Shown piece by piece: positions 33,150-42,183 of a stretch of 64,000 nt of DNA. Under the pieces are notes generated by a model. The model saw only the letters and a list, made by a program, of their open reading frames with translations. It was not told where the DNA came from and made no database searches. The translations under genes were made by a program, and so were the position numbers. Source of the DNA: Bog-473 sp963726135 (GTDB lineage: Bacteria; Actinomycetota; Acidimicrobiia; Acidimicrobiales; RAAP-2). The stretch's first letter is position 1. The number at the start of each line of letters is the position of its first letter. The DNA lies in assembly GCA_963726135.1 (NCBI GenBank), contig CAVSBE010000008.1, positions 1,984,001 to 2,048,000 of the forward strand, read 5' to 3'.

Positions 33150-34691
33150 GTGACACCGGCGGATCCGATGCAGCAGGCCGACATGAACTGGTTCGCCGTC
33201 CTCGACCACCATGCCACCCGGACGCCGGACAAGGCAATGACGGTATTCGAAGGCCAAACGATCACATACGGGGAGATGGCTGGGCGCGCCGTCGGACTGG
33301 CCGGAGGTCTGCACGACCGATCCGTCGGTCGCGGCGACGTCGTCGCTATCCTGACCTACAACTGCCCCGAGTTCATTCAGTCGATCTTCGCCGCCAATTA
33401 CCTCGGCGCGATCGCCATGCCGATCAACTGGAGGCTCGCCGCACCCGAGGTGCGGTACATCCTCGAACACTCCCAAGCCCGTGTACTCGTGTGTGACGAA
33501 TCACTCATGGACCTTGCGAATGCAGCGACAGACGGCATTGAGACTGCGCTCGTGCGTGTTTGCTCCTCGCCGACACGCTTCGACGGATGGCTTCCGCTCA
33601 GCGACCTGGCCGCCGGCCCGGGGACCTCCCCGAGAACGGCAACGACGGCCGACGACGTCCACCGACTGATGTACACGTCGGGAACCACCGGACGCCCGAA
33701 GGGCGTCATGATCACTCATGCCAACTTGGCGTGGAAGAACCTGGCGCACATCATTGAATTCGGGTTCACGAGCACCGACATCGGGCTGGCTTGCGGGCCG
33801 CTGTACCATGTCGGCGCGCTCGATCTGACGACCACCTCGCTGATCGCCGCGGGCGCGACGACGATCATCCATCACTCGTTCAAGGCATCCGACGTCGTCG
33901 ACGAACTCGAGCGATCTCGGGTAACCACTGTGTGGCTCGCGCCGGCCATGGTCAACGCGATCATGGCGCTGCCCGACGTCGAACAGCGTGATCTCTCCTC
34001 GGTGCGCCTGATCATCAACGGCGGCGAGAAGATGCCGATCCCGCTGATCGAACGCCTCCAGCGCGCGTTTCCCTCGGCATGGTTCGCCGACGCGTACGGA
34101 CTGACCGAGACGGTCTCCGGAGACACCTTCCTTGACCGTGACAGCATCGTCACCAAGCTTGGCAGCGTCGGCCGACCGTGCCTGTACCTCGACCTTGACC
34201 TCTGGGACGAGGAAGGTCGATCCGTGTTCGCCGGAGCGCCCGGAGAGATCGTTCTTCGTGGACCCAAGGTGTTCAAGGGTTACTGGCGGGACCCTGAAGC
34301 GACCGCGGTTGCCTTCGCTGGCGGCTGGTTCCACACGGGGGACATCGGTGTCCGCGACGACGACGGCTATCTCTTCATTGTCGATCGTCTCAAAGACATG
34401 ATCGTGTCAGGGGGCGAGAACATCGCCAGTTCGGAGGTCGAGCGTGTGCTCTACGAACACGAATCGGTGCTCGAGGCCGCGGTGGTCGGTCGGGCAGATG
34501 CTCGGTGGGGCGAGGTGCCGGTGGCGTTCGTCGTCTTGCTCCCCGATGCCGTCGTGACCGAGGACGCCCTCGTGCAGCATTGCCGGGCCCGACTGGCGCG
34601 CTACAAGGTCCCGAATGCTGTGACGTTCCTGCAAGCGTTGCCGCGTAACCCATCAGGCAAAGTGCTCAAACGCGAGCTCCGGGACGGATGA
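33150..34691 (+). CDS. AMP-dependent acyl-CoA synthetase/ligase (FadD-like)
   Basis: A 513-residue ANL-superfamily ligase. It has the P-loop 'YTSGTTGRPKGVMITH' (~residue 173), 'YGLTETVSGD', the hinge region 'GDIGVRDDDGYLFIVDRLKD', and the C-terminal catalytic Lys in 'NPSGKVLKREL'. The start is GTG at 33150 after GAGGTGG; a -10-like TACTGT lies at 33124-33129. It activates a carboxylic acid with ATP and CoA, the probable entry step for a pathway acid. It is followed on the same strand by an ABM-like protein and a P450. Confidence 0.94.
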   Translation: MTPADPMQQADMNWFAVLDHHATRTPDKAMTVFEGQTITYGEMAGRAVGLAGGLHDRSVGRGDVVAILTYNCPEFIQSIFAANYLGAIAMPINWRLAAPEVRYILEHSQARVLVCDESLMDLANAATDGIETALVRVCSSPTRFDGWLPLSDLAAGPGTSPRTATTADDVHRLMYTSGTTGRPKGVMITHANLAWKNLAHIIEFGFTSTDIGLACGPLYHVGALDLTTTSLIAAGATTIIHHSFKASDVVDELERSRVTTVWLAPAMVNAIMALPDVEQRDLSSVRLIINGGEKMPIPLIERLQRAFPSAWFADAYGLTETVSGDTFLDRDSIVTKLGSVGRPCLYLDLDLWDEEGRSVFAGAPGEIVLRGPKVFKGYWRDPEATAVAFAGGWFHTGDIGVRDDDGYLFIVDRLKDMIVSGGENIASSEVERVLYEHESVLEAAVVGRADARWGEVPVAFVVLLPDAVVTEDALVQHCRARLARYKVPNAVTFLQALPRNPSGKVLKRELRDG

Positions 34692-34749
34692 GCGGGCTGT
34701 CGACGAGAACTCTTCCGGACGTGACCATCTACCACCCCAAGGAGGCCGA

Positions 34750-35061
34750 ATGATCTTCAACGTCGTCAAACAGCCGGTTCGCCCTGAATACGCGGATGAC
34801 TGGGCCGACCTGGTCCACGACTACACCGTGGCGAGCAGGGCCGAGCCCGGATGCATCTTCTTCGACTGGTACCGAAGCCTCGACGACCCCAATGTCTTCG
34901 TTCTCGTCGAGGCGTTTCGCGACGCGGCAGCCGGAGAGGCGCACGTCGGATCGGACCATTTCAGAGCCGCGACCGCACAACTCCCGAAATGGCTCGCCGC
35001 CGTTCCCGAGATCGTCCACGTCGAAGACGCTCCCGGCGACGGGTGGTCGCGCTTCACCTGA
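34750..35061 (+). CDS. antibiotic biosynthesis monooxygenase (ABM)-domain protein
   Basis: A 103-residue dimeric alpha+beta barrel protein of the ABM/YgiN family. It starts MIFNVVKQPVRPEYADDW after a full AAGGAGG. Conserved features are 'ASRAEPGCIFFDWYRS' and 'FVLVEAFRDAAAGEAHVGSDHF', with a His in the usual active-site cleft. Members are cofactor-free oxygenases (quinol or anthrone type), or haem/aldehyde-handling proteins. It sits 58 bp after the ligase and probably shares its transcript. A GC-rich hairpin follows its stop. Confidence 0.88.
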   Translation: MIFNVVKQPVRPEYADDWADLVHDYTVASRAEPGCIFFDWYRSLDDPNVFVLVEAFRDAAAGEAHVGSDHFRAATAQLPKWLAAVPEIVHVEDAPGDGWSRFT

Positions 35062-35063
35062 GT

Positions 35064-35085
35064 CCCCGCGCGTTTGCGCCCGGGG
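35064..35085 (+). terminator. GC-rich terminator-like hairpin
   Basis: CCCCGCGC pairs imperfectly with GCGCCCGGGG (two unpaired bases) just after the ABM gene stop. It could end the ligase-ABM transcript before the strong P450 promoter that begins at 35113. There is no T-tract directly after it. Confidence 0.35.
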
Positions 35086-35112
35086 GGCCACGAAAACAGG
35101 CCCTCGCCGGCC

Positions 35113-35160
35113 TTGACGCCCCCTTTTTCATGTCGTACTCTGACACGAACTCTGACACCC
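35113..35160 (+). promoter_or_regulatory. consensus promoter with 12-bp tandem repeat (P450 gene)
   Basis: TTGACG (35113-35118), a 17-bp spacer and TACTCT (35136-35141) form the clearest promoter in the window. Overlapping the -10 box and probable transcription start are two tandem 12-bp units, ACTCTGACACGA and ACTCTGACACCC (35137-35160). Their position suits a repressor that binds direct repeats. The P450 GTG start follows at 35182. Confidence 0.7.
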
Positions 35161-35181
35161 ATGGGCCCCGTGGAGGCAAGC

Positions 35182-36366
35182 GTGAGCGACGTCTACTACG
35201 ACCAGTACAGCGTCGAGATCAACGCTGACCCGTATCCCGTGTATCGGCGACTGCGTGAAGGGGCGCCGATCTACTACAACGACAGGTACGACTTCTTCGC
35301 CGTCAGCCGCTTCGAGGACGTCGAGAAGGGCCTGCTCGACGCCCAGACCTACATCTCGGGAAGAGGTGCCATCCTCGAGGTGATCAAGGCGGACATCGAG
35401 ATCCCCCCGGGTGTGATCATCTTTGAGGACCCTCCGACTCACACCATTCATCGCCGCCTGTTGTCGCGTGCCTTCACCCCCCGACGCGTCGCCGAGCTCG
35501 AGCCCAAGATCCGAGAGTTCTGCGCCCGCAGCCTCGACCCTCTCGTCGGATCCGACCGGTTCGATTTCATCGCCGACTTGGGTGCCCAGATGCCGATGCG
35601 AGTGATCGGCATGCTCCTCGGGATCCCCGAGAGTGACCAGGAGGCGGTCCGCGATCACGTCGACGCCAACCTTCGAACCAACGAAGGCGAGCCCATGAAG
35701 GTCACGGAGAACTTCGTGACAGGTGAGATGTTCGCGGACTATGTCGATTGGCGAGCCAAGCATCCCTCGGACGACATCATGACGGAGCTACTCACCATCG
35801 AATTCGCCGATGAGACCGGAACCGTGCGAAACCTGACCCGGAGCGAGCTGCTGACCTACATCGAGGTGCTCGCGGGCGCCGGGAACGAGACGACAACTCG
35901 TCTCATCGGATGGACCGCCAAGGTGCTGGCGGACCATCCGGACCAGCAGGCCCAGCTCGTCGAGGACCGCTCGCTGCTCGCGAGCGCCATCGAGGAGATC
36001 CTGCGCTTTGAGTCGCCCGCGCCCCACGTGGGGAGGTGTGTCGCCCGCGAAGACCTCGTGGTCGACGGGACAAAGGTTCCAGCGGGCAGTGTGATGCTCT
36101 TTCTCATCGGCTCGGCGAACAGGGACGACCGTCGCTTTCCCAACGGGGACACGTTCGACATTCGGCGAAACGACGGCCGACATCTGACGTTTGGCAACGG
36201 GATTCACCTCTGCATGGGGTCAGCTCTGGCCCGCATGGAGGGGTGCATCGCCCTCGACGAACTGCTGTCACGCTTTCCCAGGTGGGAGATCGACATCGAG
36301 AATGCCCGGCTGTCCCCGACATCGACCGTTCGCGGCTGGGAGACTCTTCCGGCATTTGTCGGATAG
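35182..36366 (+). CDS. cytochrome P450
   Basis: A 394-residue soluble P450, paralogous to the one at 4.3 kb: both have 'DPPxHxxHRxLLSRxFTP', the I-helix 'LAGAGNETT' and the tail 'TVRGWETLP'. The haem loop is FGNGIHLCMGSALARMEG. The start is GTG at 35182 (VSDVYYDQYSVEINADPYP) after GGAGG. An in-frame ATG at 35161 lies in the 5' leader and lacks a ribosome site. It has its own strong promoter and is followed eight bases later by a TetR gene, which may regulate it. Confidence 0.94.
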   Translation: MSDVYYDQYSVEINADPYPVYRRLREGAPIYYNDRYDFFAVSRFEDVEKGLLDAQTYISGRGAILEVIKADIEIPPGVIIFEDPPTHTIHRRLLSRAFTPRRVAELEPKIREFCARSLDPLVGSDRFDFIADLGAQMPMRVIGMLLGIPESDQEAVRDHVDANLRTNEGEPMKVTENFVTGEMFADYVDWRAKHPSDDIMTELLTIEFADETGTVRNLTRSELLTYIEVLAGAGNETTTRLIGWTAKVLADHPDQQAQLVEDRSLLASAIEEILRFESPAPHVGRCVAREDLVVDGTKVPAGSVMLFLIGSANRDDRRFPNGDTFDIRRNDGRHLTFGNGIHLCMGSALARMEGCIALDELLSRFPRWEIDIENARLSPTSTVRGWETLPAFVG

Positions 36367-36373
36367 GGCGTCG

Positions 36374-36988
36374 GTGACCTCGGGGGCATCACCCATGCCC
36401 GCCTCGCGCCAATACGACAGCCCGCTACGCCGACGACAAGCTGTCGAGACCCGAGAACGCATCGTGGCAGCGGGCTGCACGATCCTTCGGAAATCCTCCA
36501 TCCGGGACTGGCGGGCGCTGACGATCCGCGGCGTCGCCGAACAGGCAGGGGTGAACGAACGAACGGTCTACCGCCACTTCGGGAACGAGCGGGGCCTCCG
36601 GGACGCGGTCATGCACCGGTTGGAGCAGAAGGCTGGAATCGACCTCGAGGGGATGCGCCTCGAGGACATCGCCGAGATTGCAGCGAGAATCTTCACCCAC
36701 GTGTCGTCATATCCGCTCAGATCGCAGCCGCCCCTGGACCCGACGCTCACCGACGCGAACCTCCGCCAAAGAGCCGCTCTTTTCGGCGCTCTCGGCGAGT
36801 GGACCGCCGAATGGCCTCAACAGGACCGCATCTCCGCCGCCGCCCTGCTCGATGTGCTGTGGAGTGTGGCGACCTACGAACGACTCGTCTCGGACTGGGA
36901 AATGGATCGCGACCGGGCGATCCGCACGGTCACCTGGGCGATCGCCTTGGTCCAAGAGGCGCTGCGCGATGGGCGGCGACCGGCATAG
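36374..36988 (+). CDS. TetR/AcrR-family transcriptional regulator
   Basis: A ~204-residue TetR regulator. The HTH is 'LTIRGVAEQAGVNERTVYRH' with 'FGNERGLRDAV'. The C-terminal domain is helical with no recognised ligand motif. The start is uncertain: GTG at 36374 after AGGGCG, or ATG at 36395 (MPASRQYDSPLRRRQ), 21 bases later. It lies directly behind the P450 on the same strand, so it may autoregulate with it through the tandem repeats at 35137. It converges with the MarR gene. Confidence 0.87.
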   Translation: MTSGASPMPASRQYDSPLRRRQAVETRERIVAAGCTILRKSSIRDWRALTIRGVAEQAGVNERTVYRHFGNERGLRDAVMHRLEQKAGIDLEGMRLEDIAEIAARIFTHVSSYPLRSQPPLDPTLTDANLRQRAALFGALGEWTAEWPQQDRISAAALLDVLWSVATYERLVSDWEMDRDRAIRTVTWAIALVQEALRDGRRPA

Positions 36989-37000
36989 CTCCCCGATGTC

Positions 37001-37600
37001 CTACGCCAGTTCGAAACGACTCTTCCGTCCGTTCCGCCCGCTCTTGCGCGCCTGACGGGACCCGACCTCGTCGATGACTTCGTTGGAGTGCTCGACGTCG
37101 AACTCGTTCCCGCTGACTCGAAGCTCGGCAAGGAGATCGAGGAGCTGGCCCCGTTTCTTCTCGGAGAGACCGATGCGTTCGTACACCGTTGAGTTCAGGT
37201 CCCGTGTCGCATCGGTGGCGACCCTCCGGCCGCGAGGCGTGATCACGGCGAGCGTGGTCCGGGCATCCGACGGATGCGGGACACGTCGTACCAGCTTCTT
37301 GTCCTCGAGCCGGTCGATGATGTTCGTGACCGTGGCCGGCGGAATGCGAAGTGTCTTGCTGATCCAGCTGAGGGTCAGAGAAGACTCCGGGTCCATGGCC
37401 AGCCACGCGAGCACCTCGTACCGGGCGAACGTCATCTCGTGGCTCCTCATCACCTGGTTCACCTGGTCGTTGAGGAGTTGGTAAGAGCGGAGAATCGCGG
37501 TGAACACGGCCATCCCCGAGGCGGCCTCCGGATCCCAGCGCTCCAACCATACGCGGCGGGAGGCCTCCACGACATCGAAGGGAGCTGCCTCGAAACCCAT
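37001..37600 (-). CDS. MarR-family transcriptional regulator
   Basis: A 199-residue winged-helix regulator. It starts MGFEAAPFDVVEASRRVW (ATG at 37600). The core is 'MTFARYEVLAWLAMDPESSLTLS', quoted as MTFARYEVLAWL, followed by the recognition region 'LRIPPATVTNIIDRLEDKKL' and the wing 'RRVPHPSDARTTLAVITPRG', a classical MarR pattern. The N-terminal ~50-residue helical extension and the basic C-terminal tail (RQARKSGRNGRKSR) are longer than in the minimal family. It follows the tandem CoA-transferase on the same strand by 31 bp and may be part of that transcript. Confidence 0.9.
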   Translation of the reverse strand: MGFEAAPFDVVEASRRVWLERWDPEAASGMAVFTAILRSYQLLNDQVNQVMRSHEMTFARYEVLAWLAMDPESSLTLSWISKTLRIPPATVTNIIDRLEDKKLVRRVPHPSDARTTLAVITPRGRRVATDATRDLNSTVYERIGLSEKKRGQLLDLLAELRVSGNEFDVEHSNEVIDEVGSRQARKSGRNGRKSRFELA

Positions 37601-37631
37601 CCCGGAAGGATACGACGCCCGCATCGGACCG

Positions 37632-40066
37632 TTAGGCGTCCCGGACCAGGGAGCCACCGATGATCCCCTCCGCTTCGAGCTCGTCCAGCTCCGACCGGGT
37701 GATACCCAGACCGCCCAGAAGCTCCTCGTTGTGCTCTCCCAACAGCGGGGCGTGCCGATCGTGGAGCCGCTCCGGCCCACGCGAGAACCTCATCGGAAGG
37801 GTGCTGTAGCGAGAGCGTCCGGTGACGGGATGTTGCACCTCCTCGAAGAAGTGGCGGGACACGAGCTGCGGCAGCTCGGGCTGTCGATGCGGCTGCACAA
37901 CCTTGCCGACGGGCACGCCGGCATCCCACAAGCGCTCCACCACCTCGTCGGCCGGACGGGAGCGGCACCACTCCTGCAGGAATAAGTCGATCCGGTCGTG
38001 CTCCTGTAACCGGCCCGCCGCGGTCGCCAGCGCGGGGCGGCGGCCCATTCCGGTTCACCCAACGCACGGCGGAGCGAAACCCATTGCTCGTCCGTGGCAA
38101 CCGCAATCGCCACCCAGCAGTCGTCGCGGCCGTACTCGTCTGGGCCCGCGACCTGATAGAGGTTCTGGGGCGCCGCACACGGCCCGCGGTTGCCATCTCG
38201 GCCGAGAAGCGCTCCGTAGGCAGAGAACTCAATGGCCTGCTCCGCGGTGACGTTCACTGCGGCATCGACCATCGCAGCCTCCACGAGGCCTCCTTCGCCG
38301 GTCCTCTCGCGGTGCTCGAGCGCCAGCATCAGGCCAAACAGCGCGTGGAGCCCGGCGTTGGGGTCACCGACGCAGTAGGGCTCGAACGGGAGGAGATCGC
38401 GGTGCCCTGTGAGCCAGGTGAGCCCGGATGCGTCCTCGATCACGAACGCGAAAGCCGAGAGCTCGCGCCATGGCCCGTCGAGCCCGAAACCCGGCATGCG
38501 CAACATGACAAGATCGGGTCGATCCGCTCGCAACGTCTCGTAATCCAAGCCGAGCTGCTCCAGGACACGCGGCGTATAGTTCTCGACCACCACATCACAC
38601 GTGGCAATGAATCGGCGTACCAGATCGATTCCGCGCCGGTTGCGGAAGTCAATTGTCAGGCTCTTCTTATTGGTGTTGAGAGCGGCGAATATCGGTCCCC
38701 GCTCCCAGAACCGATCCTCCGTCTGTGGCACACCGCCGACCAGACGCGCTCCATCAGGGCGTGTCGCCGATTCGAGGTGGATCACTTCCGCTCCGAGCAG
38801 CGCGAGAAGGTGGCCCGTCAGCGGTCCCGCCCAGTAGGCCGTCATATCCAGGACACGCAACCCGTGAAATGGAAGCGCGGGTGACCCCGACGTCGTGGTC
38901 GCGCGATCACGCGGTTCGCGCCGTCTGGCCACGCTGATCGAGTGCTCGCCGAGCCGAGGTGCCCGTCCGGGCGGCCGGAGGCGAGCTGCTCCGAGCCGAA
39001 AGGGTGGCCGCGGATTCGCCGAGCCGTCCCGCGGGTTCGCAACGTACGTCCCTCGTGCGCGGAAGTGCTCGAACGTCGTGACATTGGAGCCGTTCGCGAT
39101 CGGTGCGTTGGGGATCCGGAAGGCCGATGCCTGGTCGAGCACGTCGTCGACGGTGTGCTCGGAGATCCACGCCTCGATCGTCGGCGCCAGTGCCGTGCGG
39201 TCCAAGAAGAGCTTCGGATCCTCCATCCACTCGGGGTGTCCGACCATTGCACAGAAGTCGAGCCACTGCTGCCCGGTCCCGCACCCGAGCCCGACGAGCC
39301 CGTCCCTTGCCGCGCCGACGCCCGGGGTCGGGACGAATCGGCGCCGCCGCATCGGTCGTCCGAGTTGGTCGTGGAACGTCACGGGGTAGTACGTGAGGCA
39401 CATCGCCAACGATTCGAGCATGGACACGTCAATGAGCTCGCCGTCCGCAGTCGCCCGCCGACGCGCCGCCAGGGTCCCAATCGCCCCGAAAACGCCGGAC
39501 AGCCACTCTCCGATCTGGCCACCGACGAACACTGGTGCCCGGTCAGGCTTTCCACGGGCCAGCCCGATAATCCCTCCCGACCAGGCTTGCAGCGTGAACT
39601 CGGTGGCGGCCTTGGCGTGCCAGGGGCCCTCGAGACCGAAGGGAGTGATCGACGTGACCGTCAGGTGGGGATGCGCGCGCAGGATCTCACTCGGCGCGTG
39701 CGACTCGCCCTCTGCTACAGCCGAGCCGCGGGACCACACGACCGCGTCTGCCGAGTCAAGCAGGACTTGGAGTCGTGCCACTTCGTCCGCACTCTCGGGA
39801 TCGACCACGACGCTGTGCTTGGAAGTATTGAGGAAGTTGAAGAGGGCGCCGTCACCATCGGGCGGAATTCGCGCTCCCGAGGCCGACCATCGGCGCAGAG
39901 GATCACCGCCGGGCGGCTCGACCTTGATCACCTCCGCGCCGCCGTCGGCGAGCAGCTTCGTGCAGTACGCGCCCCCGATCCCCGTCGAGAGATCTATCAC
40001 CCGGAGCCCGCTGAGCGGTGGTGCTGCCGGCGTGTCGTCCGGCACGTCCGCGTAAGGCTGCGCCAC
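37632..40066 (-). CDS. tandem (fused) class III CoA-transferase (frameshifted near 3' end)
   Basis: Two CaiB/BaiF domains in one protein, 811 residues after correction. Domain 1 (~1-385) opens 'LSGLRVIDLSTGIGGAYCTK'; domain 2 (~400-811) opens 'FHGLRVLDMTAYWAGPLTGH'. Domain 2 keeps the catalytic Asp ('VGDPNAGLHALFG', ~567). In domain 1 the aligned position is Gln ('VGGQIGEWLSG', ~184), so it may be non-catalytic. At 38032-38045 one base is missing from a C-run; restoring it joins 'EPEWAAAP' to 'ALATAAGRLQEHDRID' and the end 'GSLVRDA'. It is the last enzyme gene of the five-gene operon, two bases after the crotonase. GTG at 40066. Confidence 0.86.
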
Positions 40067-40068
40067 CG

Positions 40069-41040
40069 TCAGTCAGTTTCGGGCCGCCGGCGACCGGACC
40101 TGCTCAATCTCCACTCGGGGGGGAACCCGGCGTCGTTGTCCTTGACCGCAAGGTTCAGGCCGGCGTCCATCGTCTCCTTGCTCAGCGTGGCCCGGCTGCC
40201 GTCGTCGTCCTCTCGGAGCATCCCGCCCATCGATTCGAGCCACGCACTCAGAAGGCTGCCCATGTACTCACCCTGGTGTTGCTTCATCACCTCGAAGAAC
40301 ACCTTCTGCATGAACACCGTGTCGGTCGGCCGAGTGCGAGCGCATGCGACGGCGTACTTCTCTACCTCCGCCTCGAGTTGGTCGCGCGGTACGACGCTGT
40401 TCACGAAGTTGCAGTCGTACATCTCCTCGGCTGTGAACGGACGGCCGGTGAACACCATCTCTTGGAACTTACGCAGCCCCATCATCATCGCCCACTGCCA
40501 CATGCGCGGCGCGTAACCGACATAGCGGAAGGCCGGATGCCCGAACAACGCATCATCGGAGGAGATCACCAGGTCGGCGTCTGCGGCCTGGTAGAAATGC
40601 CAGCCGTAGCAGTAGCCCTTGACCTCGAGGATACTGATCTTCTTGAAATCCTGGAGGCTCCGGCAGCCCGATCTCGTGTTGCCGTACCAGTGGAGAAGCG
40701 ATGCCCCGGCGCGGTAAGAGCGCGAGCTTGGCATTGTCACGTCATCGTCGTCGTCGAACCCGAATTCCTCTTGCAGCGCGACGCCCGCAGCCCTCTTCGC
40801 CATCAGCTCGTCCAGGTCCGCTCCCGTCCCGAGATGATCGCCTACTCCGCGCACCACGAGGACTTTGACGTCGTCATCGATGCTCGCCCTGAACAGAAGG
40901 TCCGCGTATCGCTTGCGGGCTGCGATCGTCGGGATGTTGAGCTGATCCGGCCGGTTGAGGGTGATCGTCGCGATGCGCGTGCTCGGATCCTTCTCGTAGA
41001 GGATAATTTCGTCCGGCGCTGGGATATCGGTTTCGGTCAC
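40069..41040 (-). CDS. enoyl-CoA hydratase/isomerase (crotonase) family protein, atypical active site
   Basis: A 323-residue crotonase-fold protein. It has 'ATITLNRPDQLN', the oxyanion loop 'GVGDHLGTGADLDEL' and 'KGYCYGWHFYQAADADLVISS'. In ordinary hydratases Glu residues occur after 'GG.' and in 'fg.PE'; here those positions read 'WHFYQ' and 'FGHPAFRYVGYAPRM', so both Glu seem absent. The family also contains hydrolases, decarboxylases and ring-cleaving C-C hydrolases, and a non-hydratase reaction is likely. The GTG start overlaps the stop of the M24 gene (GTGA), and its ribosome site is AAGGAG. ~30 residues longer than usual, with an acidic insert (DDDDDV). Confidence 0.88.
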   Translation of the reverse strand: MTETDIPAPDEIILYEKDPSTRIATITLNRPDQLNIPTIAARKRYADLLFRASIDDDVKVLVVRGVGDHLGTGADLDELMAKRAAGVALQEEFGFDDDDDVTMPSSRSYRAGASLLHWYGNTRSGCRSLQDFKKISILEVKGYCYGWHFYQAADADLVISSDDALFGHPAFRYVGYAPRMWQWAMMMGLRKFQEMVFTGRPFTAEEMYDCNFVNSVVPRDQLEAEVEKYAVACARTRPTDTVFMQKVFFEVMKQHQGEYMGSLLSAWLESMGGMLREDDDGSRATLSKETMDAGLNLAVKDNDAGFPPEWRLSRSGRRRPETD

Positions 41041-42176
41041 GTCGTCGAGCTCCTTGCCTCACGGATCGGGTTCGTCGAGAGCAGCTCCGGCCCGGAGGCT
41101 GTAACGACGACGGGTTCTTGACCGTAGACGGCGCCGATGCCCTCCTTCCAGACGTAGGCGGTCAGCGCCAGCACCATGCCGGGTTCGACGTGCTGCTCGC
41201 CGGCCGTGCGCGGGAGCGTGTGCGACACGAGCGGAAGGTCGAACCCGAGCCCCAGTCCCCGGGCGACCGGCATGGGCGGCGGCGGTAGCCCCGCGGCCTC
41301 GTACGTGTCGAGGAGATCGGTCAGCGGCGCTCCGACTCGGCACGCGCCGAGGAGCCGATCCCACAACTCTTCCCAGCTCCGGGTCAGTTGACGATGGGTG
41401 GCGACTTCTCGCTTCACCGAATACGTCCGGCCGAGCTCCCCGGCGTACCCACCCAGAATCACTCCGGCGTCGAACGCCACCAGATCCCCTGGCTCGACCT
41501 GCAGGTCGCGGTTCGCACGATGCCATGGATGTTGGCGCGAGGTGATCCACGCGACGTCCTGCGTGGCAGGAGTCGTGACGCCAGCCGAAGCCATCGCCTC
41601 CATGAATACGCCCGTGAGCTGCCGCTCGGTGACGCCCGGGGCGAGCGCTGCCACCGTTTCGCCCAGCGACCGCTCGGCAACGCGGACCGAGGCACGAATG
41701 GCGTCGATCTCCTCGGGGGCCTTCACGCGCCGAACCCGGCGTAGCAGGGGTTCGCCGTCGATCAGCTCGGCCGACGGGAATGCTGTCGGCAGGAGCCGCG
41801 CTGACGATGGTGTGAGAGCGTCGGTCGCAACGGTCCGAGCGGTCGCGGCGCCTTCGATCCTCTGAAGCGCCTTGACGAAATTCATCGCATTGAACGAGAT
41901 GCCATAGAGGTTCTCGTGGGGTATGTCGTCGGGTATCCCTTCGTCCCACGTGCTGAGCAGATGGACGGAGCCGGTCGCGCGTACGAGAACACAACCCGGA
42001 CCGAACGCGCGTGAGCCGGCGGTCCAGAGCCGCGGCGCTCCCGACACGTAGCGGGCATTCCCCTCGCGCCCGACGACGAGCACGTCGATGTCGGCCGCTT
42101 CCATCTCCGCGAGCACGCGCTCCCGGCGCGCACGTCGCAGGGTCGCATCATCGGGGCGAACTTCAGTGACTGTCAC
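41037..42176 (-). CDS. M24-family protein with degenerate metal site
   Basis: A 379-residue 'pita-bread' fold protein of the M24 (aminopeptidase P/creatinase/DddP) family, with the creatinase-like N-terminal domain (residues ~1-150). Of the five metal ligands, the first Asp is present ('VAFDAG', ~234) and the last Glu is kept ('YGQEPVVV', ~353). The second Asp is Glu ('AGELGRTY'), the His is Arg ('VARGLGLGFD') and the fourth ligand Glu is Thr ('LALTAYVW'). It probably does not bind two metals and may serve as a non-catalytic partner of the next-door M24 protein. The start is GTG at 42176; no clear ribosome site. Confidence 0.88.
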   Translation of the reverse strand: MTVTEVRPDDATLRRARRERVLAEMEAADIDVLVVGREGNARYVSGAPRLWTAGSRAFGPGCVLVRATGSVHLLSTWDEGIPDDIPHENLYGISFNAMNFVKALQRIEGAATARTVATDALTPSSARLLPTAFPSAELIDGEPLLRRVRRVKAPEEIDAIRASVRVAERSLGETVAALAPGVTERQLTGVFMEAMASAGVTTPATQDVAWITSRQHPWHRANRDLQVEPGDLVAFDAGVILGGYAGELGRTYSVKREVATHRQLTRSWEELWDRLLGACRVGAPLTDLLDTYEAAGLPPPPMPVARGLGLGFDLPLVSHTLPRTAGEQHVEPGMVLALTAYVWKEGIGAVYGQEPVVVTASGPELLSTNPIREARSSTT

Positions 42177-42183
42177 CAAGTGC

